Source: Candidatus Moranbacteria bacterium UBA1302 (GTDB taxonomy: Bacteria > Patescibacteriota > Minisyncoccia > Moranbacterales > UBA1568). From it: DNA of 5,328 nt. The stretch's first letter is position 1. Every line of letters starts with the position of its first letter. Shown piece by piece: positions 1 to 5,328 of this stretch. Location of the stretch: positions 15,002 through 20,329 of the forward strand of contig DBUA01000009.1 in NCBI GenBank assembly GCA_002307715.1. Reading direction: 5' to 3'. Position numbers and translations under genes: made by a program. The notes below the pieces were generated by a model, which was not told where the DNA came from, searched no databases, and saw only the letters and a program-made list of their open reading frames with translations.

Positions 1-125
1 CCCATAATCGAAACGAATTCTCCCTTTTCTATATCAAATGTCGCGTCACGAAGCGCTGGCGTCTTCACACCTTCACTATCGTATACCTTCTCAAGATGTT
101 GAACAGATATGAGCGGCATAGTCAT
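1..125 (-). CDS. ABC transporter ATP-binding protein (MacB/LolD type), first 41 codons only
   Basis: Start of the nucleotide-binding subunit of an exporter. The window contains only the N-terminal 41 residues and two bases of the next codon. The reading LISVQHLEKVYDSEGVKTPA, then LRDATFDIEKGEFVSIM and a Gly codon start, matches the first beta strands of MacB/LolD/FtsE-like ATPases up to just before the Walker A P-loop, which is outside. The insertion between the Tyr that stacks on adenine (KVY) and the LRD strand is the form seen in the MacB/LolD group. Two in-frame ATGs at 125 and 119 are both possible starts; neither has a clear ribosome site. The gene lies 34 nt after the fusion protein's stop, the usual adaptor-then-ATPase order. 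Whether permease segments are fused to it or separate cannot be seen here. Confidence 0.88.
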   Translation of the reverse strand, partial: MTMPLISVQHLEKVYDSEGVKTPALRDATFDIEKGEFVSIM

Positions 126-159
126 AAGCAGGATTGAAAATCACGACAGATACCGACGG

Positions 160-1158
160 TTATTTCTGCGAAGCTCCGATTGCCACCTCATCACCCGCGG
201 ATAAACCCGAAAGAATCTCTACTGTTCCTTCATCACCTTCGATACCGATAGCGACCGGAATACGGTCAAACGATCCATCCAGTCGCTTGAGTTTGACGTA
301 TGTTTTTCCGGATTCCTTGATAATGGCACGAAATGGGACAACAACGACATCATCTGCCTGAGCAGTCACGACATCGATATCAGATGTCATACCCTCCCGC
401 AATCGCTCATCCTGTTTCGTCAAACGAAAGCGCACCTTATAAGAAACAACATCTTGAACAGTTGTCGCTGCTGGATCAATGCTATCGACTTCGCCTTCAA
501 ATACATCGGATGGCGAAAGAGCATCAAACGTCACTGAGGCTTTCATACCGATCCGGATATTCGCTATATCAGATTCCGGAACGCGTGCTTCAATAAGAAG
601 CGTCGTATTACCGACAACGCGAGCAATTGCGGCGCTTACGACTGATGTTTCTCCCGTACGTATATCGAGTTTTGATATGATGCCATCAAGCGGCGCTACG
701 ATTGTATTTTCAGCGATTTGCGCCACAAGCGAAGCGACTCGTTTTTCAGCCTGATTGATTTCAAGCTGTTTGACATCACGCTCTTCCTTCTTATAGAGAT
801 CGTGTCGTCGTTCAGCTAAAGCAGCATTTTTTCGAGCGATTGCGAGTGCTACTCGCTCTTCATTGAGACTCGCCTGCAGGACTGTCCTATCAAGCGATGC
901 GATCGGTTGCCCTGTCTTCACGGTATCGCCCTGAGAAACATACACGCCATCGACAACACCAACGGATTGGAAGGCGAGATCGGCGTACTGTTCCGGAATC
1001 AGCTCGCCAGTCAACGAAACGGTTTCCGTAACGCTTCCACGCTTAGCGGTATCAGTCGGAACCGTCGCCGGCGTTTGAGCATTGCGATACATAAGATAAC
1101 CGAAAAAAGTCACCGCGAGGACGATGCCGAAAATGATAGCGCGTTTTATCCAATGCAT
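160..1158 (-). CDS. Periplasmic adaptor / membrane fusion protein (MacA/HlyD type) of an ABC exporter
   Basis: Adaptor subunit expected to work with the MacB-like ATPase encoded next. Its 332 residues start with a short basic N-terminus and one hydrophobic segment (about 7-24, AIIFGIVLAVTFFGYLMY), a signal anchor that places the rest outside the membrane. The first half of the lipoyl-like domain follows (42-90, with VDGVYVSQGDTVKTGQPIASLD), then a charged coiled-coil hairpin (about 95-150), the second lipoyl half (NTIVAPLDGIISKLDIRTGE, 151-170), a beta-barrel (about 185-265, with VPESDIANIRIGMKASV) and a membrane-proximal domain (270-330). The hairpin is short for a TolC-reaching MacA, so a two-component exporter is possible. 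The ATG at 1158 is 5 nt after the RNase HI stop. An in-frame TTG at 1167 overlapping that stop (TTGA) would add three residues. Neither has a Shine-Dalgarno, which points to translational coupling. The stop is TAA at 160-162. The substrate cannot be told. Confidence 0.92.
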   Translation of the reverse strand: MHWIKRAIIFGIVLAVTFFGYLMYRNAQTPATVPTDTAKRGSVTETVSLTGELIPEQYADLAFQSVGVVDGVYVSQGDTVKTGQPIASLDRTVLQASLNEERVALAIARKNAALAERRHDLYKKEERDVKQLEINQAEKRVASLVAQIAENTIVAPLDGIISKLDIRTGETSVVSAAIARVVGNTTLLIEARVPESDIANIRIGMKASVTFDALSPSDVFEGEVDSIDPAATTVQDVVSYKVRFRLTKQDERLREGMTSDIDVVTAQADDVVVVPFRAIIKESGKTYVKLKRLDGSFDRIPVAIGIEGDEGTVEILSGLSAGDEVAIGASQK

Positions 1159-1163
1159 ACGAT

Positions 1164-1598
1164 TCAAAAAAGACGGGTTGAATGCTGTTTCGCCGCTTCA
1201 TCCATAGCTTTATTGGCTTCGGCATCAGCAACAGCGTTTTGTTCGCGAGGCACATGAATGAACCGCACCTCAGAAAAATCAAGCATGAGATTCCACACCT
1301 GAAAAAAAAGCGGCTGGAGCTTCTCGTTCTCGATCTTATAGACATGGTTGAGCTGACGGCAAGCGAGTTCGCTATCCATACGGCATTCTACGGCGGCGTG
1401 TTTGGCGCGTTCCTTACCGAGCAAAGCCTTGATTTTCTTCAAACCGGCAACGATGGCCATATATTCGGCCTCATTATTCGTTTTCGTTCCAAGAAACTCC
1501 CCGAACTGCTTTCCGAGCGTATCAATATATACACCCAACGCTGCCGGCCCGGGATTGCCTCGCGACCCGCCATCGCTATACATGACTATTTTTTCCAT
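1164..1598 (-). CDS. rnhA: Ribonuclease HI family protein
   Basis: Endonuclease that cuts the RNA strand of RNA-DNA hybrids (R-loops, Okazaki primers). Its 144 residues form a stand-alone RNase H fold without an N-terminal hybrid-binding domain. The catalytic set is visible: Asp9 in YSDGGSRGNPG, Glu45 in NNEAEYMA, Asp75 in RMDSELAC and Asp125 in NAVADAEANKA. A His in the flexible loop (His115, FIHVPREQN) corresponds to the assisting His of E. coli RNase HI. It belongs to the divergent short RNase HI-like group rather than the E. coli type. The ATG at 1598 is preceded by GAAGGGA (1606-1612) with a 7-nt spacer, an acceptable ribosome site. It is the first gene after the terminator and probably has its own promoter. 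Its TGA stop abuts the membrane fusion protein gene. Assignment to the family is secure; the exact symbol (rnhA versus an rnhA-like paralogue) is less so. Confidence 0.92.
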   Translation of the reverse strand: MEKIVMYSDGGSRGNPGPAALGVYIDTLGKQFGEFLGTKTNNEAEYMAIVAGLKKIKALLGKERAKHAAVECRMDSELACRQLNHVYKIENEKLQPLFFQVWNLMLDFSEVRFIHVPREQNAVADAEANKAMDEAAKQHSTRLF

Positions 1599-1623
1599 AT
1601 CAATATCCCTTCATCATTTCCTT

Positions 1624-1642
1624 CATATCATATCATATGATA
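1624..1642. repeat. ATATG triplet repeat and 12-bp palindrome at the promoter
   Basis: The minus strand carries ATATG three times in tandem (forward CATATCATATCATAT, 1624-1638). It overlaps a perfect 12-bp palindrome, TATCATATGATA (1631-1642), that contains the proposed -10 box. It could be an operator half-site pair or simply AT-rich promoter sequence; nothing in the window identifies a binding protein. Confidence 0.4.
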
Positions 1643-1665
1643 CGTTTAAAAAAAACCGAATCCAA
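1637..1665 (-). promoter_or_regulatory. Candidate promoter for the RNase HI/export unit, overlapping the terminator
   Basis: On the minus strand TTGGAT (1660-1665, 3 of 6 to the -35 consensus) and TATCAT (1637-1642, 5 of 6 to the -10 consensus) are separated by exactly 17 nt. The -35 box lies inside the 3' arm of the terminator hairpin, and the T-run falls in the spacer. Transcription would start about 30 nt before the RNase HI ATG. TATGAT at 1632-1637 and 1627-1632 are alternative -10 boxes but have poorer -35 partners. The call rests on consensus matching. Confidence 0.5.
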
Positions 1666-1686
1666 GGAATATTTCCTCGAATTCGG
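1648..1686 (-). terminator. Intrinsic (rho-independent) terminator after the hypothetical gene
   Basis: On the minus strand a 14-nt arm, CCGAATTCGAGGAA (1673-1686), pairs along its full length with TTCCTTGGATTCGG (1656-1669), using two G-U wobbles. The loop is only ATA (1670-1672), although the A-T pairs at the tip may open. Eight T's follow immediately (complement of A's at 1648-1655). It lies 27 nt after the TGA of the hypothetical gene and should end the dnaJ-receiver-recJ-hypothetical transcript. Confidence 0.9.
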
Positions 1687-1713
1687 ACTACGTTTCAGAA
1701 CAAACCGCCATAT

Positions 1714-2109
1714 TCATCGGACTTCCATCAACCGACGACGAAAAATACTAGGGTCAGTTTTACAGATATCAGTAGAAGGAACCTCTACGCTGCAAACGAA
1801 TCCTTTATTCTGTTGGGTTGGCAAGAGACCAGCCTCGAGACGATTAAGCAACACTATGCCGCTATCCAACACAATACCTGGATAAAGATATTCCCACTGT
1901 TGCGAAACATCCGGGACGAAATCAGCATTCGAATAAACATCGACGTGAAAGAGTCTCTGTTTTTCAGGGCGTCCAATCTCAAGAACGCTGCCAATCTTAC
2001 CAAAATGCCACTCGTACTTCCTTATCGAACGATGATGTTCATCGCTCAGATGCAATTTAATGCAGACGATGTCCCCCTTACTGTATGAAGGAACCCGCAT
2101 TTTTGCCAT
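1714..2109 (-). CDS. Hypothetical protein, 131 residues, possible small beta-barrel
   Basis: I do not recognise this family. The ATG at 2109 sits behind an excellent Shine-Dalgarno and 25 nt after recJ, and an intrinsic terminator follows 27 nt past the TGA stop. Together these make it a real last gene of the unit rather than a chance frame. Residues 1-93 alternate hydrophobic and polar positions in short stretches separated by Gly/Pro/Asp turns: YSKGDIVCIKLHL (9-21), HFGKIGSVLEI (35-45), RLFHVDVYS (52-60), YLYPGIVLDSGIVLL (74-88). This resembles an SH3-like or KOW-like barrel, by pattern only. Residues about 97-131 look less structured and end in a basic run, FRRRLMEVR. No signal peptide, membrane segment or catalytic motif is visible. 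The two Cys (16 and 106, with another at 116) do not form a metal-binding pair. The position suggests, without proving, co-expression with recJ. Confidence 0.75.
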   Translation of the reverse strand: MAKMRVPSYSKGDIVCIKLHLSDEHHRSIRKYEWHFGKIGSVLEIGRPEKQRLFHVDVYSNADFVPDVSQQWEYLYPGIVLDSGIVLLNRLEAGLLPTQQNKGFVCSVEVPSTDICKTDPSIFRRRLMEVR

Positions 2110-2122
2110 ATCGCTCCTCCTT
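2110..2122 (-). promoter_or_regulatory. Strong Shine-Dalgarno site setting the start of the hypothetical gene
   Basis: The minus strand reads AAGGAGGAGCGAT directly before the ATG at 2107-2109. AGGAGG occupies 2116-2121 and leaves a 6-nt spacer. It is the best ribosome binding site in the window. It decides the start against an upstream in-frame TTG at 2157 that lies inside recJ. Confidence 0.85.
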
Positions 2123-2134
2123 TCATCAAAGAAC

Positions 2135-3841
2135 TCAGTTCTGCCGCTTGAGATCAAGCAATTTCAATTGGATGGTTGTTGAACCATTCCAAGTATTCTC
2201 GCTCAACTGGAAAACGGCGTCAAGAACATCTCCATCTACCACATCACCGAAAGCTCCACCAAGCGAAAATCCGATAGCATCAAAACGTTTCGATGCGTCA
2301 GCCGATTCAAGCGCGAGTTTCAGATGTTTCGCTCCATTGCCGACGGTCCGTGATGACCTCACAACTAACCCTTCCAATAGGAATGCCGGCTCAGCATTGC
2401 CCTCTCCGAACGGAGCGAACAACATGATATCACGATACAGGGCCGGAGTAACATGTTCGGGGCGGATACGCGCATCAATCAGAAGTTCAGGCTCTGTCGC
2501 GATACCCGATAACCGCTCCGACACCAAGGCATCAAAACGTTCATAGAACGCCTCTAACATATCATTCCGTATGGTCATACCAGCAGCCTGAGAATGACCG
2601 CCGAACGTAACGAGCATATCGGAACACATCTCGATAAGTTCGATAATATTCACTTCGGGAACGCTACGGAATGAGCCATGACTTGTCTCGGCTCCCCGCG
2701 TCAAGACACACGTCGGCTTACGAAACTCATTCGCTATACGGCCCGCAACCAGACCGACGATACCGAACGGATACGCTTCATCAACCGCAAAAATGAATTT
2801 TCGATTACCATATTTTTCGATCGCTATCTGCCGCACCGCATCAGTCGTCGCTGTACTTACCTTCTGTCGCGCCGTATTATGGGCATCAAGAACGGACGCG
2901 AGTTCTTGTGCCTTGGATGGATCGGCTTCCATTAGCAGATCATGTGCTATCATCGCGTGCGCCATACGCGATGCCGCATTAATCCTCGGTGCGATTTGAA
3001 ATCCGATAGTCCGGGCATCGATAGGCTGTTTGCCATCGACACCTATTTTCCCAAGAGCGAACATCTCCTGAAATCCGACACGTCGAGTTTTCCCCAAGAC
3101 GATCAATCCGTATTTGACGATAGCCCGGTTTTCCCCAATAAGCGGCATCACATCCGCAACTGTTCCAGTTGCAACGACATCAAGGAGCCACTTTAATTGT
3201 TCTTCTTGTTCTGGAAGAAACCGACGATACAACGCTTGAGCTACCTTAAAACACGTACCCGCGCCGCATAATTCCTGAAACGGATACGTCTCAGTAGTAA
3301 GCTTCGGATTGATGATGGCGAACGCTTCTGGCAATATCTCCGGTACGTGGTGATGATCGATAATGATAGTCTCCATGCCGCGCTCTTTTGCAGCATGTAT
3401 CTCATCATGATTCGTCATACCGCAATCAAGCGTCAAGATAAGCTTCACTCCCTGACTCGCAAACGTCTCCACGGCTTTCATATTGAAACCATGTCCTTCA
3501 GAAAGCTTATCGGGAATATAGACGGCGTAATTTATACCAAGCGCTGAAAGCACCTCTCGCATGATGACTGAAGATGTTACACCATCAGCATCATAATCAC
3601 CGAAAATGCCTATTTTTTCGTCACAATCTCTTGCTCTGCCAATCCGTTCAACTACTTGCCCCATCTGCCTGAATAAGAAAGGGTCGTGGATATCACGTGC
3701 GAAATCAGGGCGAAGAAAACGATTTCGAGTATCCTCATCAGAATAACCGCGAGCAGCAAGAAGCGCTTCCGTCACTGGATGGAAGCTTGAACCCGGCAGA
3801 GTCTCCGGAATATTCTCAATGATGCATTTCCAGCGAGCCAC
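2135..3841 (-). CDS. recJ: Single-stranded-DNA-specific exonuclease RecJ
   Basis: 5'-3' single-strand DNA exonuclease of the DHH phosphoesterase superfamily, acting in recombination, gap repair and mismatch repair. Its 568 residues are close to the usual bacterial length. Motifs appear in order: GDYDADGVTS (81-90), LTLDCGMT (137-143), the DHH signature at 162-164 (IIIDHHH), LCGAGTCFKVAQAL (191-204), TGTVADVMPL (225-234) and RINAASRM (286-293). The DHHA1 motif GGHSQAAGM follows at 414-422, then a C-terminal OB-fold-like segment containing FAPFGEGNAEPAF (475-487). All metal-binding Asp/His motifs look intact, so the enzyme should be active. The start is a GTG whose first residues (MARWK) suit the family N-terminus. 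It lies 3 nt after the receiver gene's stop and has no clear Shine-Dalgarno, which suggests translational coupling. The stop is TGA. The next gene starts 25 nt downstream. Confidence 0.97.
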   Translation of the reverse strand: MARWKCIIENIPETLPGSSFHPVTEALLAARGYSDEDTRNRFLRPDFARDIHDPFLFRQMGQVVERIGRARDCDEKIGIFGDYDADGVTSSVIMREVLSALGINYAVYIPDKLSEGHGFNMKAVETFASQGVKLILTLDCGMTNHDEIHAAKERGMETIIIDHHHVPEILPEAFAIINPKLTTETYPFQELCGAGTCFKVAQALYRRFLPEQEEQLKWLLDVVATGTVADVMPLIGENRAIVKYGLIVLGKTRRVGFQEMFALGKIGVDGKQPIDARTIGFQIAPRINAASRMAHAMIAHDLLMEADPSKAQELASVLDAHNTARQKVSTATTDAVRQIAIEKYGNRKFIFAVDEAYPFGIVGLVAGRIANEFRKPTCVLTRGAETSHGSFRSVPEVNIIELIEMCSDMLVTFGGHSQAAGMTIRNDMLEAFYERFDALVSERLSGIATEPELLIDARIRPEHVTPALYRDIMLFAPFGEGNAEPAFLLEGLVVRSSRTVGNGAKHLKLALESADASKRFDAIGFSLGGAFGDVVDGDVLDAVFQLSENTWNGSTTIQLKLLDLKRQN

Positions 3842-3844
3842 ACG

Positions 3845-4402
3845 CTACAAACACGTAAGCTCAGCATCGAATTTCCTCGAAGAAGCCTCACGAAGACGAA
3901 CCTTGAGAACTAATTTGCCATTTTCCCTTTCGGAACAGAGAAAATCAGGATTGAGATTGAAATCATTAGCGAATTTGGCAGCATCATAATTGAACGGATC
4001 AATACCGAGCATATACTCCGTATCATTCAACATCGCTTTGATGCGACTGACGACCTCATTAGGACTCGTCATATCGCGCACGATAAAGTCTTTCACTCCG
4101 ATCTGTTTTGAGCGAAGCTGGTCCTCTTCGCGTCCAAGATGCGATAAAAATACAACCGGAATATGAGCTGTTATCACGTTACGTTTCAACGCTTCCACAA
4201 GCCCGAAGCCATCGAGGCGCGGCATAATGATACCGGTAACGATAAGATCTGGAGCGATCTGATTCGCTTTCTCAAGTCCTTCCAGACCATCACCAGCTTC
4301 TTGGACATCAAAACCAGCCTCTTTAAGGAATTCAGCATAGATACTGCGAGTATCCGCATCATCATCAACAAGAAGCAGGTGCGCATGCGTATTGTTCTGC
4401 AT
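3845..4402 (-). CDS. Receiver-domain (CheY-like) protein lacking the phospho-acceptor Asp
   Basis: A 185-residue protein from the ATG at 4402: a receiver domain (about residues 7-126) and a tail of about 58 residues with no recognisable helix-turn-helix or enzymatic output. Visible receiver features are the acidic cluster LVDDDAD (13-15), the MP..DG loop (60-65) and the switch Ser in VVFLS (87). The position that should be the phosphorylated Asp is Gly57 (VTGIIMP; codon GGT at 4232-4234), and the conserved Lys-Pro is Arg109-Asp110 (FIVRD). Phosphotransfer signalling is therefore unlikely, and a phosphorylation-independent role by protein contact is inferred. Start choice is uncertain. The frame is open up to a GTG at 4486 that overlaps the dnaJ stop. 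A TTG at 4417 has AGAGGGG (4426-4432) 8 nt upstream and could be the true start (190 residues); the ATG has no good ribosome site. No sensor kinase is in the window. recJ begins 3 nt after the TAG stop. Confidence 0.85.
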   Translation of the reverse strand: MQNNTHAHLLLVDDDADTRSIYAEFLKEAGFDVQEAGDGLEGLEKANQIAPDLIVTGIIMPRLDGFGLVEALKRNVITAHIPVVFLSHLGREEDQLRSKQIGVKDFIVRDMTSPNEVVSRIKAMLNDTEYMLGIDPFNYDAAKFANDFNLNPDFLCSERENGKLVLKVRLREASSRKFDAELTCL

Positions 4403-4453
4403 AGCCGTACATATCAAGTGCAAAGCCCCTCTGTAAGGGATTACTACTGCTTC

Positions 4454-4482
4454 ATTGTACGCAAAAAAACATATTTCAGCAA
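4454..4482 (-). promoter_or_regulatory. Candidate sigma70-type promoter for the receiver gene
   Basis: On the minus strand TTGCTG (4477-4482, 3 of 6 to the -35 consensus) is followed after exactly 17 nt by TACAAT (4454-4459, 5 of 6 to the -10 consensus). The spacer contains a run of seven T's. Transcription would start near 4447, just after the dnaJ stop and about 45 nt before the ATG at 4402. This would let the receiver gene and recJ be expressed independently of dnaJ. The call rests on consensus matching only. Confidence 0.45.
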
Positions 4483-5328
4483 TCACCGATCAATCGCCCG
4501 AAGCGTTTCGATAATCTTTTTCTGTTCCGATGAAAGCTTGTGTGGAATCTGGACGACAACGGTCACTAGATGATCTCCACGTCCATAACGCCCAAGCTGC
4601 GGTACGCCTTTGTTCCTGATACGGAACACTTCTCCCGGCTGCGTTCCAGCGGGAATCTTCATCGTAACCGATTCTTCTACGGTCTCGATTGTCACTTTAT
4701 CACCAAGCGCCGCTTGAGCGAAACTGATAGATATCTTCGATAAGATATCATCACCACGACGAACGAATGACGCATGGGGACGGACATGAACCGTTATAAA
4801 AAGATCACCAGCCGGTGCGCCAGCTTCCCCCGCAGCCCCTTTTCCGGAAACAGAAAGTGTCTGCTCATCCTGTATGCCAGCCGGCAGATCAACAGAAATT
4901 GCTTCTTCACGCTGTGTTCTTCCTGATCCGGAACATGTCTGGCACTGTTCTGTATACATCATACCGCGGCCATGGCAATGCTCGCACACGCTCGCCTGAG
5001 CAAACGTCCCGAATATACTCTCAATAGTACGGCGGACCTGACCGCTTCCATGGCAACGCGAACATGTTTCTTTTTTAGAACCAGGCTTTCCTCCAGTGCC
5101 TTGGCATGTCTCGCATGAGGAAAGTTTACGCAACCGTACTTCTTTCTTCGTTCCGCTCACCATCTCTTCAAAGGAAATCTCTAAATCGACTTGGATATCC
5201 GAACCAGCCCGCGATCTGCTGCGATGCCCGGAAAAATCCCCGAACATATTTGAAAAGATATCTTCGAATCCGGAACCATTGAAGTCGAATCCTTGCGACG
5301 AAAAACCGCTAAAACCGGAATGCGGACC
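4483..5328 (-). CDS. dnaJ: Chaperone DnaJ (Hsp40), N-terminus cut off by the window edge
   Basis: Type I J-protein co-chaperone: it delivers unfolded clients to DnaK and stimulates its ATPase in the cytoplasm. The frame is open to position 5328, so 281 residues are visible and the J domain with its HPD motif (about 75-80 residues) lies outside. The visible part opens with a Gly/Phe-rich linker (GFSGF, GFDFNG, FGDFSG). The zinc-binding region follows with all four CxxCxGxG repeats intact: CETCQGTG, CSRCHGSG, CEHCHGRG and CQTCSGSG. The C-terminal substrate-binding and dimerisation beta domains run to the end, with the typical motifs DLFITVHVRPH and GDHLVTVVVQIP. An internal ATG at 5247 is not the start, because the Gly/Phe-rich reading continues upstream of it. 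The stop is TGA at 4483-4485. The receiver gene follows 80 nt downstream. Identity is secure from the zinc fingers; only the family copy (DnaJ versus a DnaJ-like paralogue) could be debated. Confidence 0.97.
   Translation of the reverse strand, partial: GPHSGFSGFSSQGFDFNGSGFEDIFSNMFGDFSGHRSRSRAGSDIQVDLEISFEEMVSGTKKEVRLRKLSSCETCQGTGGKPGSKKETCSRCHGSGQVRRTIESIFGTFAQASVCEHCHGRGMMYTEQCQTCSGSGRTQREEAISVDLPAGIQDEQTLSVSGKGAAGEAGAPAGDLFITVHVRPHASFVRRGDDILSKISISFAQAALGDKVTIETVEESVTMKIPAGTQPGEVFRIRNKGVPQLGRYGRGDHLVTVVVQIPHKLSSEQKKIIETLRAIDR

Noticed and set aside
126..159. Terminator or promoter between the adaptor and the ABC ATPase
   Set aside because: The 34-nt gap shows no stable hairpin, T-run or consensus boxes; co-transcription is simpler.
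479..754. Plus-strand open frame opposite the adaptor gene
   Set aside because: The minus-strand frame has full adaptor domain order; the plus-strand frame has no motif or start signal.
1402..2088. Long plus-strand open frame of 228 codons across the RNase HI/hypothetical region
   Set aside because: It runs antisense to RNase HI and the hypothetical gene and through the terminator hairpin. It has no ribosome site, and its composition (rich in Ser, Ile, Phe, Arg, Asn) is typical of a complement-strand shadow.
2110..2157. Longer version of the hypothetical protein starting at TTG 2157
   Set aside because: It would overlap the end of recJ and lacks a ribosome site, whereas the ATG at 2109 has AGGAGG at a 6-nt spacing.
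2085..2546. Plus-strand open frame of 153 codons opposite the end of recJ
   Set aside because: It is antisense to clearly coding recJ sequence and has no recognisable motifs; it is a shadow of the real frame.
3845..3960. Zinc ribbon in the tail of the receiver protein
   Set aside because: Only two Cys (156 and 184 from the ATG) are present, with no paired CxxC, so metal binding is not supported.
5245..5247. ATG inside dnaJ as the true start of a J-domain-less protein
   Set aside because: The frame upstream to 5328 encodes a normal DnaJ Gly/Phe-rich linker, so the gene simply continues beyond the window.
1..5328. Alternative genetic code (TGA as Gly or Trp)
   Set aside because: TGA ends dnaJ, recJ, the hypothetical gene and RNase HI at the expected C-termini, so the standard bacterial code fits.
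1..5328. CRISPR array, insertion sequence, tRNA or rRNA
   Set aside because: No regularly spaced repeats, transposase motifs, inverted-repeat ends or cloverleaf/rRNA sequence were seen; nearly the whole window is coding.

Overview
All identifiable genes in this window lie on the minus strand, so the biological reading order runs from position 5328 down to 1. In that order: a chaperone DnaJ missing its J domain (cut by the window edge), a receiver-domain protein that looks phosphorylation-dead, the single-strand exonuclease RecJ, a 131-residue protein I do not recognise, an intrinsic terminator, then RNase HI, a MacA/HlyD-type membrane fusion protein, and the first 41 codons of a MacB/LolD-type ABC ATPase running off the left edge.

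The layout suggests two transcription units. Unit one (5328 to about 1648) holds dnaJ, the receiver gene, recJ and the small hypothetical gene. An internal promoter candidate sits at the dnaJ/receiver junction. The unit ends at a strong hairpin plus eight T's (1648-1686). Unit two starts just below that hairpin, from a promoter candidate whose -35 box is embedded in the terminator stem. It carries RNase HI, the membrane fusion protein and the ABC ATPase. Junctions are tight: 3 nt between the receiver gene and recJ, 25 nt between recJ and the hypothetical gene, and a possible stop/start overlap between RNase HI and the fusion protein.

The organism is bacterial. TGA, TAG and TAA all act as stops, so TGA is not recoded to Gly (as in Gracilibacteria) or Trp. 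Base composition looks moderate, somewhat under 50 % GC by eye. The short fusion-protein hairpin, the short RNase HI-family protein, the unusual receiver-only protein and the mixed housekeeping gene order are compatible with a Patescibacteria/CPR-like or other uncultured lineage. That is an inference of low to moderate confidence.

Functionally the window mixes protein folding (DnaJ), nucleic-acid processing (RecJ and RNase HI) and export (fusion protein plus ABC ATPase). I see no mobile element, CRISPR array, tRNA or rRNA, and no evidence of a coherent undescribed system. The most unusual items are the receiver protein that has lost its phospho-acceptor Asp, the compact terminator/promoter overlap, and the unrecognised small protein behind recJ.
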